Positions 24,689 to 34,773 of a DNA stretch of 64,000 nucleotides are shown one piece after another. Location of the stretch: positions 32,453 to 96,452 of the forward strand of contig JAHDHE010000001.1 of assembly GCA_020631475.1 (NCBI GenBank), in the 5' to 3' direction. The notes under the pieces are model-generated. The model had not been told where the DNA came from and searched no databases. It was given only the letters and a program-made list of their open reading frames with translations. The stretch is from Tenacibaculum sp. (GTDB lineage: Bacteria > Bacteroidota > Bacteroidia > Flavobacteriales > Flavobacteriaceae). Each line of letters begins with the position of its first letter. Position 1 is the stretch's first letter. A program made the position numbers and the translations under genes.

Positions 24689-26224
24689 TTAAATTTTACT
24701 TTCTTCGGAAAGTGCTTTTGTCTTTTCATTTGTATTATTAAACGTTTGCATCAACTGATACACATACGGAATTTGTTTTTGAAAACGCGTTAAAATATCA
24801 TATGAAATATTATCACGACTAAAAGGTACAACTTTTACGTATTCTTGAATTTCGTTGGCGTTTCTTCCGTATTTATAATCGTAAGGAAAACGTCCGTTAG
24901 AATCAATTTTATTATTCTTATTGTCTTTATTCGCAACACTAATGTAAAATTCACTGTGTTTAATATTCCCATTTGGATTGAATAACTTTTCTGCTTTTAA
25001 ATATTCGTGTAATTCTTTTGCTGTATCTACAGCTGGATCAATTAATTGGATATTTTCGACCATAAAATCACGGTATAAATACTTACCATCTTTACCCTTA
25101 TAACTGTACAATTCTTTTAAAATTGAACCAATTTCATCAGTCATATATGGGTAATGCGTGCATCCTAAAATAATAGATTTTAATTTGTTCTTTGTTTTTG
25201 ATAAACGAATTTGTTCCATCAATGTTACTAAATGGTAACGCACATAATTTTTTGCATCATTAATTTGTAAGATTGAACAATCATCCGATTTTTCGGTATC
25301 GCATAACATTTTGCTATCGTTAAAATCAAAATTATATACATCAAATAAGGTTTTGTCAATTTGAACATCGCCATTTAAACTAGGTCCTTTATAGTCTTTA
25401 CGAGGTTTTTTTAAGTTTTTATTAAAATAATTCGGGTCTTCATCTACGGCTTCAGCAATTCCAATTCCTCCTTGAGAAAACACCTCAATAGTTCCTGAAT
25501 AACCTAACTGGTCTTTCATTTTTAAAATCGTATTATGATATCCTTTTGATGCAACCGTTCCAGCAGTTGCCAGCACACCAATAATAGCGTTTTCATCTTT
25601 ATTTAAACTTGCCAAAGTACCACGTACACCTGCATCAATTACACCAATTACTTTTAAATTAGAATTGGCTTTTTTCAGAAACTCTTCAATATACTCTTTA
25701 CCATAAGCAGTTGCTGTATTACAGGCAATTACTAGAGCTTTAACTGGTTTTTTATCTGTATTTACAGATGTATCATTTCCATCTGAATAATACTTGTTGC
25801 TCATTAAAAATTGAGCATCTTTAATAATGTGTTCTTTTAGTAAATCTACTTTATTTTCTTTGGAATAATTCCCATAAGGCATATTCGCTTGATCGCCTAA
25901 ATAAATAAAAGATTCTTTGTCGAAATCAAGTTGACCATCGCTACCTTTTTCGTGTGAAGCATTTGTATTTTGATCGTAATTTACAATAGCTTTTAAAACG
26001 GTTAATCCTCCTGTACCAGAATCGAAAACACCAATGGGTAACGATTTATCTGAGCTAGGATAATTAGCCATATCAATATGATAAAAACTATCAGAATCGT
26101 TAATTATAGTTGAAACAATATCAGTATTATTGCTTACTAAAACTTCTTTTTTCTTCGGGTTTTCTTTACAGCCAACTATAAACAGTAGCGTATATACTGC
26201 TAATAAAAAACTAATTTTCTTCAT
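24689..26224 (-). CDS. Exported glutamate/aspartate racemase-like lipoprotein
   Basis: This 511-residue protein has a lipoprotein signal (LFIVGCKEN, Cys ~19). The body shows glutamate racemase motifs: GVFDSGTGGLTVL, YLGDQANMPYG, VIACNTATAYG (first catalytic Cys), ATAGTVAS and LGCTHYPYM (second catalytic Cys). Ordinary MurI is cytoplasmic and about 260-290 residues, so both the lipid anchor and the length are unusual. The extra residues are insertions spread through the second half. It probably acts in the periplasm on D/L-glutamate, aspartate or a related compound. It belongs to the minus-strand peptide locus, upstream of the FN3 lipoprotein. Confidence 0.8.
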   Translation of the reverse strand: MKKISFLLAVYTLLFIVGCKENPKKKEVLVSNNTDIVSTIINDSDSFYHIDMANYPSSDKSLPIGVFDSGTGGLTVLKAIVNYDQNTNASHEKGSDGQLDFDKESFIYLGDQANMPYGNYSKENKVDLLKEHIIKDAQFLMSNKYYSDGNDTSVNTDKKPVKALVIACNTATAYGKEYIEEFLKKANSNLKVIGVIDAGVRGTLASLNKDENAIIGVLATAGTVASKGYHNTILKMKDQLGYSGTIEVFSQGGIGIAEAVDEDPNYFNKNLKKPRKDYKGPSLNGDVQIDKTLFDVYNFDFNDSKMLCDTEKSDDCSILQINDAKNYVRYHLVTLMEQIRLSKTKNKLKSIILGCTHYPYMTDEIGSILKELYSYKGKDGKYLYRDFMVENIQLIDPAVDTAKELHEYLKAEKLFNPNGNIKHSEFYISVANKDNKNNKIDSNGRFPYDYKYGRNANEIQEYVKVVPFSRDNISYDILTRFQKQIPYVYQLMQTFNNTNEKTKALSEESKI

Positions 26225-26249
26225 GATTTTTATTTTTCAATAATATTTG

Positions 26250-26299
26250 GTCGAGTACAGTCGAGACCCATATAACATCTCTCGACTGCGCTCGAGGGG
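26250..26299. repeat. REP-like intergenic palindrome
   Basis: TCGAGTACAGTCGAG (26251-26265) is inversely repeated as CTCGACTGCGCTCGA (26281-26295) with 13 of 15 matches and a 15-nt loop. It is more GC-rich than its surroundings and resembles the TCGACTGCGCTCGA palindromes scattered in flavobacterial genomes. It sits between two operon genes. Confidence 0.6.
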
Positions 26300-26308
26300 A
26301 CTTCTTAA

Positions 26309-27859
26309 TTATTTCTTTAAAACTTTTCCGTTTAATTGTTTAGTAAATTTTCTATTTTCAACAGATAATTTACCGTTAATAATACTATATTCTAATCCTT
26401 CAGATAACTGAAATGCATCTGTATAATCTGCCACATCTTTAAAGGTTTTGGGATTAAAAATGATAATATCCGCATAATAACCTTCTTTAAGTTTTCCTCT
26501 ATTTTTGATTTTGAAAATTTCTGCAGTTTTTGAAGTGCTTCCGTTAATAAATGAAGCAACATCAATTACCTTTTCTTGTTGAACATATTTGTTATACTTT
26601 CTTGGAAATGAACCATATTTTCTTGGATGACCTGTATTTCCGTCAGAACCTGTAACTACCCAATCTTGTTTCATAAATGTATGAATATCGTCAGGATTCA
26701 TATTAAACGAAGCAACTCTTATGTAGCCAGTTTTTAGTGTTTCAAAAACAGCAATTTCTGGAGAAACATTTAGCATTTTAGAAACTTCTAAAAGGTTTTT
26801 TCCAACAAATTTTGGTTCTTTAGATTTTACAATTAATAATTTTTCTGGACCACCTCTTCTAGTAATATTCTTTTTAGTATCTACTAAAATTCTTTGCTTT
26901 AATTTAGGGTTATTATACCTGATAAATAATGAATCTTTCCCTCCACTTTCTGCCCAACGTGGAGCAACTGCAGATTTTAATCCTGTTGCAGAAGCATCAT
27001 AAGGATATTGGTTTGCAGTAACTTGTACACCTTCTTCTTGTGCATTTTCAATTGCTTTTACAATATCTTTGCTTTGATGCCAAACATCTACTCCCAAACA
27101 TTTAATATGTGATATATGAATAGGCAATTTTGCTTGTCGTCCAATTTCAATGGCTTCTTCAATAGCGGGAATTAAACCGACTGTATACGAGCTTTCGTCA
27201 CGTAAATGTGTATCATAAATTCCATCGTTTTTTGCTACTGCTTTTGCCAAAGCAATTACTTCTTCTGTATTAGAATAGCTTCCTGGTGAATAAAATAAAC
27301 CTGTAGAAATGCCAAAGGCACCAGCATCCATTTCTTGCTGAATTAGGTTTTGCATTTTTATAATTTCTTCATCGGTTGCTTTTCTATCGCTTTTTCCCAT
27401 TACTTGTTTTCTAACGGTTCCATGACCAACAAGAGGGACAGCATTTGTTCCAATTCCGTGTTGATTATATAAATCGATATATTTTGAAGTTGGATAAAAA
27501 CTATCACCATCATTACCAGTTACAACCGTTGTAATTCCCTGAAACAAAAATGGTTTATTGTGTGAATTCTTAGGGTCTTTTAAATCTCTATCCGCATGTG
27601 TATGCGGATCAATAAACCCTGGAGAAACAATTAATCCTTTTGCATCAATCGTTTTTTTAGCATTTATTGACACCGAATTCTCATCACCAATAAAAACAAT
27701 TTTATCGTCTTTTATTCCTATAGAATTGTTTGTTGAAGTTTTATCAATTCCGTTATAAACCGTTCCGTTTTGTATAAGAATATCAGCTTCTATTTTCTTT
27801 TTAGAACAAGAAGAAAATAGGAATAAAAAAGTTGTAAGTATGTGAATTCTATAATTCAT
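26309..27859 (-). CDS. N-acyl-D-amino-acid deacylase family lipoprotein
   Basis: This is a 516-residue amidohydrolase-superfamily protein. After a lipoprotein signal (FLFSSCSKKK) come the small beta-sandwich part (ADILIQNGTVYNG), the metal motif GFIDPHTHAD, THLRDESS, IHISHIK, and TGSDGNTGHPRK near the C-terminus, which carries the catalytic Asp. These are the hallmarks of D-aminoacylases/dihydroorotase-like deacylases. It would release D-amino acids from N-acyl-D-amino acids. The lipid anchor suggests periplasmic action. It overlaps the M14 peptidase gene by 11 bp. Confidence 0.85.
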   Translation of the reverse strand: MNYRIHILTTFLFLFSSCSKKKIEADILIQNGTVYNGIDKTSTNNSIGIKDDKIVFIGDENSVSINAKKTIDAKGLIVSPGFIDPHTHADRDLKDPKNSHNKPFLFQGITTVVTGNDGDSFYPTSKYIDLYNQHGIGTNAVPLVGHGTVRKQVMGKSDRKATDEEIIKMQNLIQQEMDAGAFGISTGLFYSPGSYSNTEEVIALAKAVAKNDGIYDTHLRDESSYTVGLIPAIEEAIEIGRQAKLPIHISHIKCLGVDVWHQSKDIVKAIENAQEEGVQVTANQYPYDASATGLKSAVAPRWAESGGKDSLFIRYNNPKLKQRILVDTKKNITRRGGPEKLLIVKSKEPKFVGKNLLEVSKMLNVSPEIAVFETLKTGYIRVASFNMNPDDIHTFMKQDWVVTGSDGNTGHPRKYGSFPRKYNKYVQQEKVIDVASFINGSTSKTAEIFKIKNRGKLKEGYYADIIIFNPKTFKDVADYTDAFQLSEGLEYSIINGKLSVENRKFTKQLNGKVLKK

Positions 27860-29009
27860 TATTCTCTAATTTTAAAAGCATTGTTTTCATTAGATTTTGA
27901 GCATATATTTTTGCTCTCTCTTTTATAATATTTCTATCAATTTCATCACCATCTTCATAAGTAACTGCTTCGCAATTAAACGTATTTATAAAGTAATTAT
28001 AGCAATATGGTAATTCTTGTCTACGCTTTCTTGCCTCAACTTTAAAGTTGGAATTACTTTCAATATTTTGAATCCAATTTGGAATAATTTTCTTTGATTT
28101 AGCCGCATTTATAGAGTCTAAAACCAGCAAATAAGGTCCTGAATATGACGTATGAAAATCTATAGCAAACTGAATTTTAGTTCCTTTTGAAACTTTTTCT
28201 TCCAAATAGTTTTTAACCATTTTAGTTTCTGGTTGGGTAAAATCTACCCAATCTCTATTTAAATCGATACCATTTGCGTTATGCCTCCAATTTCCTAAAT
28301 CTGCACCATCTGGATTTAACAGCGGAAATGTGTAGATATTAAAGTTTTCTCTAAATGATTTTGCTGTTTTAGTGTTAGCCATTAAAGTTTCAAAAAAAGA
28401 TTTAAAACCTATTGTTCCACCAGGAATTTCTGGAGGATGCTGTCTAGCGATTAAAACAATACTATTTTTAGTTGGTTCACTTTCTAATTCAATACAGTAA
28501 TTATTATTGTTTTGAACAGTTTTACCAGCAATTACTTTTTTTAATTCAGAATAATTTTCAATCATTTTATCAACCCAAGCATAAGTGTCTTTAGACGATT
28601 CAATTTCTTGAGCAGCAACATATAGTTTTTTAGAAGAAATACTTAATTTTAAAGTTGCTGTACCTTTAATTGTATCAATTGAAATATTTTGCGCTTCTAT
28701 TTTTTTCCAAGTTTTTTTATCAAAACTTAATTTTGGAATGTAACGATGTTTATAATCGCCATAATTTAAAGTTAATTCTATAGTTTTTGGTCTATCGCTA
28801 GAAACTGCAAATGCAAACCAAGGGCTTTTATTTACAGGTTCAAAAGCGGGTTTTATAATTGCTTCAAATGAGCTATCTTTTTTTGTAATTAAGCTGTCTA
28901 ACCTTGCTCCTGAGAATGAAGTATTAAAAACAATTTTGTTTTTTTCTTTTACGCATGAGTAAGAAATATGCAGAAGAAATAAAACGAATATGTATTTATA
29001 TCTTTTCAT
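27849..29009 (-). CDS. M14-family zinc carboxypeptidase lipoprotein
   Basis: This 386-residue protein has a lipoprotein signal (HISYSCVKEK) and an N-terminal beta domain (~30-155). An M14 peptidase domain follows: zinc motif RQHPPE, NPDGADLGNWRHNANG, DLNRDW, the third ligand in IDFHTS, and catalytic Glu in AVTYEDGD. It removes C-terminal residues or hydrolyses similar amide bonds. A paralogue with the same layout is at 34774-36012 in the same locus. It overlaps the deacylase gene, so the two are co-translated. Confidence 0.85.
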   Translation of the reverse strand: MKRYKYIFVLFLLHISYSCVKEKNKIVFNTSFSGARLDSLITKKDSSFEAIIKPAFEPVNKSPWFAFAVSSDRPKTIELTLNYGDYKHRYIPKLSFDKKTWKKIEAQNISIDTIKGTATLKLSISSKKLYVAAQEIESSKDTYAWVDKMIENYSELKKVIAGKTVQNNNNYCIELESEPTKNSIVLIARQHPPEIPGGTIGFKSFFETLMANTKTAKSFRENFNIYTFPLLNPDGADLGNWRHNANGIDLNRDWVDFTQPETKMVKNYLEEKVSKGTKIQFAIDFHTSYSGPYLLVLDSINAAKSKKIIPNWIQNIESNSNFKVEARKRRQELPYCYNYFINTFNCEAVTYEDGDEIDRNIIKERAKIYAQNLMKTMLLKLENNEL

Positions 29010-29011
29010 TT

Positions 29012-30007
29012 TTAGTTTATAAATCCAGGAACCGCAATAGTTGACATTGTTTGTAATCCAGTAGGAGCTTTTAAAATACTATTAATACAATTAATTGTTA
29101 TGGCACAAGTAGCAATATCGCCATTAATTCCGCCTTCAATTTCTGATGAAAAAGACGGGGTTCCTTTTATTGTAATTTTATCGTATGATCTAGATTCTCC
29201 AATAGCAGCCTTAAAGTGCATTTTAATTTTACAAACTCCGTTTACATAACCGTGTGCTATTTGTTCTACACCACGAGCATCACCTTTTTGTACTTTTATG
29301 GCTGCTGATGAAACTTCACTTTCTGCAATTACTGGATCTAAACTTTCTGTTACTTTATCTAATTTTAAACCGATTGAGTTTGCTAATAGATAAACCGATT
29401 CTTGTAAACCAACATGACGTAAGGTGCCTGTTGCCTCTTTTTTTCTAAAATCAACTAAACTTAAACCTGCTCCTATTTTTTGTTGAAAAGGAACACGTCT
29501 TGGTGTTGCATCTTGCACTCTTTCAACTGTAATATGTTCTATTTCTTTTGATATAGAAGTGAAAACTGATGGTAGATAATCCATTAAAAAACCTGGATTT
29601 ACTCCTGTGCCCAAACATGAAATATTATATTTTTTACATATATTATTTAACTTTTTACTTAGTTCGGGTTGTAATTCCCATGGATAAGACAATTCTTCGC
29701 AAGTAGAGATAACTGGTATACCAAACTTTGCAACTTCTTCTACTTGTGGAATTAGTTTTTCTAAACTTGACACTGTAGTTATTATTGCTACATCTGGTTT
29801 GTTGTTTAAACTTTCAACAGCTTCTTTTACTGAGGGGTAAATATATACTTCATTAGGTAACTCCTTATCTAAACTTACTAATGCTTTCTCTTGTAATTTT
29901 GGATTGACATCTACACCTGCAACCGTTTTAATAGTTGATTTTTGAGCAATATATTTCCCTATTTGAATCCCTAAGGGACCAAATCCTATTTGCAAAACAC
30001 TCTTCAT
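29012..30007 (-). CDS. DapB-like NAD(P)-dependent dehydrogenase
   Basis: This 331-residue cytoplasmic protein begins with a Rossmann fold (MKSVLQIGFGPLGIQIGKYI, then VAGVDVNP). It continues with a GTGVNPGFLMDYLP segment typical of the dihydrodipicolinate-reductase-like group that includes 2,4-diaminopentanoate dehydrogenase. It probably oxidises or reduces an amino acid or imine derived from the imported substrate. It starts the downstream part of the operon, just after a terminator-like hairpin (30023-30059). Confidence 0.7.
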   Translation of the reverse strand: MKSVLQIGFGPLGIQIGKYIAQKSTIKTVAGVDVNPKLQEKALVSLDKELPNEVYIYPSVKEAVESLNNKPDVAIITTVSSLEKLIPQVEEVAKFGIPVISTCEELSYPWELQPELSKKLNNICKKYNISCLGTGVNPGFLMDYLPSVFTSISKEIEHITVERVQDATPRRVPFQQKIGAGLSLVDFRKKEATGTLRHVGLQESVYLLANSIGLKLDKVTESLDPVIAESEVSSAAIKVQKGDARGVEQIAHGYVNGVCKIKMHFKAAIGESRSYDKITIKGTPSFSSEIEGGINGDIATCAITINCINSILKAPTGLQTMSTIAVPGFIN

Positions 30008-30022
30008 ATTTTAATTTTAAAA

Positions 30023-30059
30023 AAGAGGTTGTCATATTTTAATAAAAAGACAACCTCTT
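30023..30059 (-). terminator. Terminator between susD and the DapB-like gene
   Basis: An 11-bp perfect stem (AAGAGGTTGTC/GACAACCTCTT, 15-nt loop) is followed on the minus strand by TTTT. It lies 34 bp after the susD stop and probably lowers expression of the downstream enzyme genes relative to susCD. Confidence 0.7.
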
Positions 30060-30092
30060 ATAGAAAACAAAATTCACATTAATATTTATTAT

Positions 30093-31514
30093 TTATTGAT
30101 TAACAGGTGTAACCGTAAACAAATCTGGTATTGGACTTGGAATGTTACTATTAGAGTCTATTTCATCTTGAGGATATAGTAGCCTCTGAGGGTTTACTGT
30201 TGTAGTATTATTGTTTAAAGGGAATGGAACAATTACATCACTATCAGTTTTTTTAAGTCTTCTAGCATCGTTAAAAGCCATAAAAGTTGTAAAGCCAGAA
30301 ACATATCTTTCTTCAATAATTTCTCTTAAGATAGCTCTATCGGTAGCAATATTATCCATGTTTTCCATACCTCCAGCTTGAAAATCTGCCATAACATAAT
30401 CATCATATTTATAAGTAGCTCCTCCAATAACATTAAATGCATTCCCAGATCGTAAATATGCTCTTAATTGATTTAATTTATCAATTGCTCCTTGCATATC
30501 ATTATTTGCACGTAATAAACATTCTGCCCAAATTAATAGGTTCTCTTCATAACTTACCAATTTCATAGGTGTGTCTTTATCATCTATTCCATTTGTCTGC
30601 CCACCATCTCCGTCGATATAAGAATATTGTCTACGAGCTGTTTCATCAGTTTTAGCATTATTTCTCCCATTAACATTTGCTGGGTCTAATAAATTCCTAT
30701 AAAAAGCTCCTACTCCTGTCATATCACCAGATCTACTACTTGTTACAAAATTATTTAAAATATTACTGTTTCCAGGAACTAAACCAATTGGGTTATAAGA
30801 CATTGTATTAGATGCGCTACTTATACCATCGGTTACATAATTAAGAGCCATACCATATTGCTTTGTTTGCAAAAAGTACCTAGCTTTTAAAGTATTAGCT
30901 GCTTGAATCCATTTTGAAGCATTACCCCCATAATAATTATCTTGACTATTTACTATTCCTGTAGTAGCTCCATTTTGAAGTTTTGGAATAGCATTTGTAA
31001 GTAGCGTTTGAATTGACGCATAAACATCTGCTTGAGCATCAAAAGTTGGGTCTGGAGAGCCTAAATTGGGGTTATCTGGAGTTGCTGTAGAATAAGGTAC
31101 ATTTCCAAAAAGAGATGTAGCAGTACCAATAGCTAAGGCTTCATTTACATCAATTATCCCCATTAATCTTCCAACATCAGAAGATAATCTTCTCATTTCT
31201 TTATTTTGTACTAAAATTCCATTATAAATATGTGCCCAAGTTCCATCTGAATCTCCTGGAGTATAGTCGTAATTATATATGGTCTGTTGCACTAAATTTT
31301 TCCCAATTAACCCTCCTGTGTAATACATTGAAACACGAGATAAATGTCCTTGCTGTACTTGTGCATTTGCTAATAGAGTACCTCTTAATAATAAATCTCC
31401 TGAAGGCACTTCAACCAATTGATTTGGGTTATCATTTATATCTAAATAATTATCACATGCTACAATTGAAATTAGAAAAACAAAAGTTAATCCTATTTTA
31501 TATAATGTTTTCAT
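30093..31514 (-). CDS. SusD/RagB-family outer-membrane lipoprotein
   Basis: This 473-residue protein has a lipoprotein signal (FLISIVACDNYLDIND), and the CDNYLDIN start is typical of SusD. It is helix-rich with TPR-like segments, and ends with NPQRLLYPQDEID as in SusD-like proteins. It would cap the TonB-dependent porin encoded just upstream and bind the substrate at the cell surface. Neighbouring genes are peptidases and amino-acid enzymes, not glycosidases, so the ligand is more likely a peptide or acyl amino acid. Confidence 0.9.
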   Translation of the reverse strand: MKTLYKIGLTFVFLISIVACDNYLDINDNPNQLVEVPSGDLLLRGTLLANAQVQQGHLSRVSMYYTGGLIGKNLVQQTIYNYDYTPGDSDGTWAHIYNGILVQNKEMRRLSSDVGRLMGIIDVNEALAIGTATSLFGNVPYSTATPDNPNLGSPDPTFDAQADVYASIQTLLTNAIPKLQNGATTGIVNSQDNYYGGNASKWIQAANTLKARYFLQTKQYGMALNYVTDGISSASNTMSYNPIGLVPGNSNILNNFVTSSRSGDMTGVGAFYRNLLDPANVNGRNNAKTDETARRQYSYIDGDGGQTNGIDDKDTPMKLVSYEENLLIWAECLLRANNDMQGAIDKLNQLRAYLRSGNAFNVIGGATYKYDDYVMADFQAGGMENMDNIATDRAILREIIEERYVSGFTTFMAFNDARRLKKTDSDVIVPFPLNNNTTTVNPQRLLYPQDEIDSNSNIPSPIPDLFTVTPVNQ

Positions 31515-31532
31515 ATTTTAAATTTTTCTATA

Positions 31533-34500
31533 TTAATAATTAAATTTAACACCAAAAGCATAAGTTCTTGCCCCAGGGTTAGAGAAATAATCTAAACCTT
31601 TTCCTCTACCAACACCAAACTGATTTACATCTGGATCTATACCTACAACATCTGTCCAAATAATTAAATTTCTACCAGATGCAGTAAATTCAATTGATTT
31701 AAAACCTGTTGCTTTTCTAAAGTTATCAGAATCTAAAGTATAAGAAAGAGATACCTCTCTTAATCGAGACCAACTACCATCGTGTACAGCAAATTCATTT
31801 AATTTACCATCTCCAAAACCATACAGCGTCCTATAATATTTTTCATCAAGAAGAACATTTCCTCCTCCAAAGTTTTCAACATTTCCTCTAACTACCGAAC
31901 CTGCTGGAAAAGTTGTTCCTGAATGATTCACTAAATCTTCCGTTAAAGTAATTGTATTACCAACATCTGCATGGGTACCAAAGTAAGATGTTATAAACCT
32001 TGTACGTTCAGCTACATCATTTCCTTGACTAGTATCTAAAGAAGCATTTAATGAAAGTCTTTTATATGAAAAACTTAATTGTAAACCACCTCTCCAGTCT
32101 GGGTTAGGATCACCAACAATTAAATCACCTCTAGTATCTACTTGAGGAAAACCATTCGAATCGAGTACCATATTTCCATTATCATCTCTTAAAGCACCTT
32201 GAGTAGATAAAACTCCTAAAGGGTGCCCTTCTTTAGCTATAGATTGTATTGAACTTCCTGGAGTAAAGTTTATAATTCCTCCACCTGGAAGCTCTGAAAC
32301 TAAATTTCTGTTTTTACTAAAATTCATAGAAACTGACGCTTTCCAATCTTCTTTTTTAAGAAAATCGTATTTCATTTCAATTTCTAACCCTTCATTTTCT
32401 ATAGTAGCGCCATTAGCATAAATACTTGTAAAACCTAATGAAGTTGGTATAGATCTAGTTAATAAAACATCTTCCGTTTTATTTGAATAATATGTTGATG
32501 ATAATGATAATTTGTTTCTAAAAAACCTTAAATCAAGACCAACTTCATATTCTGTTTTTATTTCTGGTTTTAAGTTAGCATTACCTAATCTTTCATTTAA
32601 TTGATAACCGCCGCCAAAATCTTCTAAAGCAATAGCATCAGAAAAAGTTGAGAAACTACCCACTTCAAAAACCGTTTGTTCTCTATGTGCTAATGGTACA
32701 TTACCTACTTGACCATACGCTAAACGTAATTTACCGAAAGAAAACGGACCAGCATCTTCTATTAATTTGCTAAAAGTCCAACCAAACTCTGCTGTTGGAT
32801 AAAAGAAACCTCTATTATTAGCTGGTAAAACAGAGTGTTTTTCATAGGCACCTCCTAATTGCAAAATAAATTGGTCTAGATAATCAAAATTAGCTGTTCC
32901 ATAAAAACGAATATTACGCCTGTTTGTTTTTGTAGTTTCAGCTGATATGTTTTCTTTTGCCGCAATTTCTTTTATATCGAAAATTCCTCTAAAATTAGAA
33001 ATAAAGTTATTTGCTTCTGAAAAAACTCTCTTTCGTCTTCTATCATTTATACCAAAACCTACCACAAAACTTGAGTTAAGACCTTCAGAAAGTTCGTAAT
33101 TAAAAGTTGTTAAAAAATCACCATTATATTCAGTATTTAATATTGTTTCATCATTTAATAAACCATATCTTCTAGCTGAACCTGCAGTGTACCAAGGAAA
33201 AAAATAAAGCCTTGTATCGTCATAAAAGTCAACTCCTCCTCTAAGAACCGAATTAATATTATCGTTCCATTTATAAGAAAAACTAGCAGTACTAATTAAT
33301 CTATTTAAAAAGGCTGTACTTTTTTGTTCATTAATAGTCCATAAAGGGTTGTTATATATTGCATTATCACTATTCCCTAAATATCTACGATAAGATCTAT
33401 GACGAGATTGAGTTACTGTACCAGAACTACTATGATAATCTCCCTTGTAATCTGTAATATCAAAATCTGGAGATGAACGTAATAAACCTAAATAAAGTCC
33501 AGCGGTATTAGACCCTTGCTGTGTTCTATTTGAACCTGTATAAATGTAATTTGCTTTTGCATTTACTGTAAATTTATCAGTAATGTTTTGAACTGTCGAA
33601 ACAGTAAAATTAGTTTTCTTATAAAAACTACTTTTTATTATACCTGTTTGATTGATATGACCTGCACTTAAAAAGAAGGTTCCTTTTTCACTTCCTGAAC
33701 TTAAAGAAAATTTATTGTCGTAAGTTATTCCATTTTGAAAAACTTTATCAAAATTAGCGTCCCTATATACTTCTCTTGAATTTTTCTTTGTAATTGGGTA
33801 TATAATATTATCAGACACTGTTGATTGGAAAAATTGACCAGTTTTATCTACATCATCTGCACCACCTGCTCTTTCTGAAATTCTATCTCCCCAAGAAAAA
33901 GCAGATCTAGGGTTATAACGACCACTTGTACCTTGTCCAAAAACACCTTGCAATGGGTGTTTATAAGCAATTTCATCTATTGATACTCCTGAAGAATAAG
34001 TTACATTAAACTTGCCTTTTTTACCTCTTTTAGTCGTAATAACAATTACACCATTTAAAGCTCTAGAACCATACAATGCTCCTGCAGAAGCTCCTTTAAA
34101 TACTTGAAAAGATTCAATATCTTCTGGATTTATATCATTTAAACGAGATTGTTGAGAAACTCCCGCAGAAGAATCACTATCTCCAGAACCAGAAATATTA
34201 TCATTATTTAAAGGTACTCCATCAACTACAATTAATGGCTGAGAAGAACCTCCTAAAGAACTTGTTCCTCTAATTTGAATATTTGACCCAGATCCTGGAT
34301 CACCAGATGTTGCTCCAATATTAACTCCTGCTGCTTTACCTGCAATACCATCAATAATTTTATTCTCTACTGGTTGTACAATTTTATTAGCATCTATTTT
34401 AGAATAAGTAGAAGCTAATTTATCTCGCTCTTCTTTTAAACCCAAAGCATTTACAACAACCTCATCTAATTGCTCTGAATCTTCCTCTAATGTAATTTTT

Positions 34501-34763
34501 AGTTTTACTTTTCCTAACACCGACACCTCTTTTGTTTTAGATCCTATAAAAGAAAAAACAAGTATTGAGTTATCATCTTTAACTTGCAAAGTAAAATTTC
34601 CATCAAAATCTGTTTCTACTCCATTAGTTGTTCCTTTCTCAACCACGGAAACTCCAGGTAACGGACCAGTTGAATCACTAACAGTACCACTTACTGTTTT
34701 TTGTGCGAATACTACTACTGACAGCAGTAGCATTGTTACACATAAAAATAGCTTTTTTGTCAT
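31533..34763 (-). CDS. SusC/RagA TonB-dependent outer-membrane receptor
   Basis: This 1076-residue protein has a signal peptide (LLLSVVVFAQ) and a carboxypeptidase-regulatory-like domain (~22-95, VSGTVSDSTGPLPGVSV, GTTNGVETDFDGNF). A plug follows (~115-250; GASAGALYGSRALNGVIVITTKRG is typical of SusC), then a 22-strand-type barrel ending in a C-terminal aromatic (FGVKFNY). It imports an oligomeric nutrient with the SusD lipoprotein encoded 18 bp downstream. It follows the M14 peptidase gene after 10 bp. Confidence 0.95.
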   Translation of the reverse strand: MTKKLFLCVTMLLLSVVVFAQKTVSGTVSDSTGPLPGVSVVEKGTTNGVETDFDGNFTLQVKDDNSILVFSFIGSKTKEVSVLGKVKLKITLEEDSEQLDEVVVNALGLKEERDKLASTYSKIDANKIVQPVENKIIDGIAGKAAGVNIGATSGDPGSGSNIQIRGTSSLGGSSQPLIVVDGVPLNNDNISGSGDSDSSAGVSQQSRLNDINPEDIESFQVFKGASAGALYGSRALNGVIVITTKRGKKGKFNVTYSSGVSIDEIAYKHPLQGVFGQGTSGRYNPRSAFSWGDRISERAGGADDVDKTGQFFQSTVSDNIIYPITKKNSREVYRDANFDKVFQNGITYDNKFSLSSGSEKGTFFLSAGHINQTGIIKSSFYKKTNFTVSTVQNITDKFTVNAKANYIYTGSNRTQQGSNTAGLYLGLLRSSPDFDITDYKGDYHSSSGTVTQSRHRSYRRYLGNSDNAIYNNPLWTINEQKSTAFLNRLISTASFSYKWNDNINSVLRGGVDFYDDTRLYFFPWYTAGSARRYGLLNDETILNTEYNGDFLTTFNYELSEGLNSSFVVGFGINDRRRKRVFSEANNFISNFRGIFDIKEIAAKENISAETTKTNRRNIRFYGTANFDYLDQFILQLGGAYEKHSVLPANNRGFFYPTAEFGWTFSKLIEDAGPFSFGKLRLAYGQVGNVPLAHREQTVFEVGSFSTFSDAIALEDFGGGYQLNERLGNANLKPEIKTEYEVGLDLRFFRNKLSLSSTYYSNKTEDVLLTRSIPTSLGFTSIYANGATIENEGLEIEMKYDFLKKEDWKASVSMNFSKNRNLVSELPGGGIINFTPGSSIQSIAKEGHPLGVLSTQGALRDDNGNMVLDSNGFPQVDTRGDLIVGDPNPDWRGGLQLSFSYKRLSLNASLDTSQGNDVAERTRFITSYFGTHADVGNTITLTEDLVNHSGTTFPAGSVVRGNVENFGGGNVLLDEKYYRTLYGFGDGKLNEFAVHDGSWSRLREVSLSYTLDSDNFRKATGFKSIEFTASGRNLIIWTDVVGIDPDVNQFGVGRGKGLDYFSNPGARTYAFGVKFNY

Positions 34764-34773
34764 CTTTTTTGTT

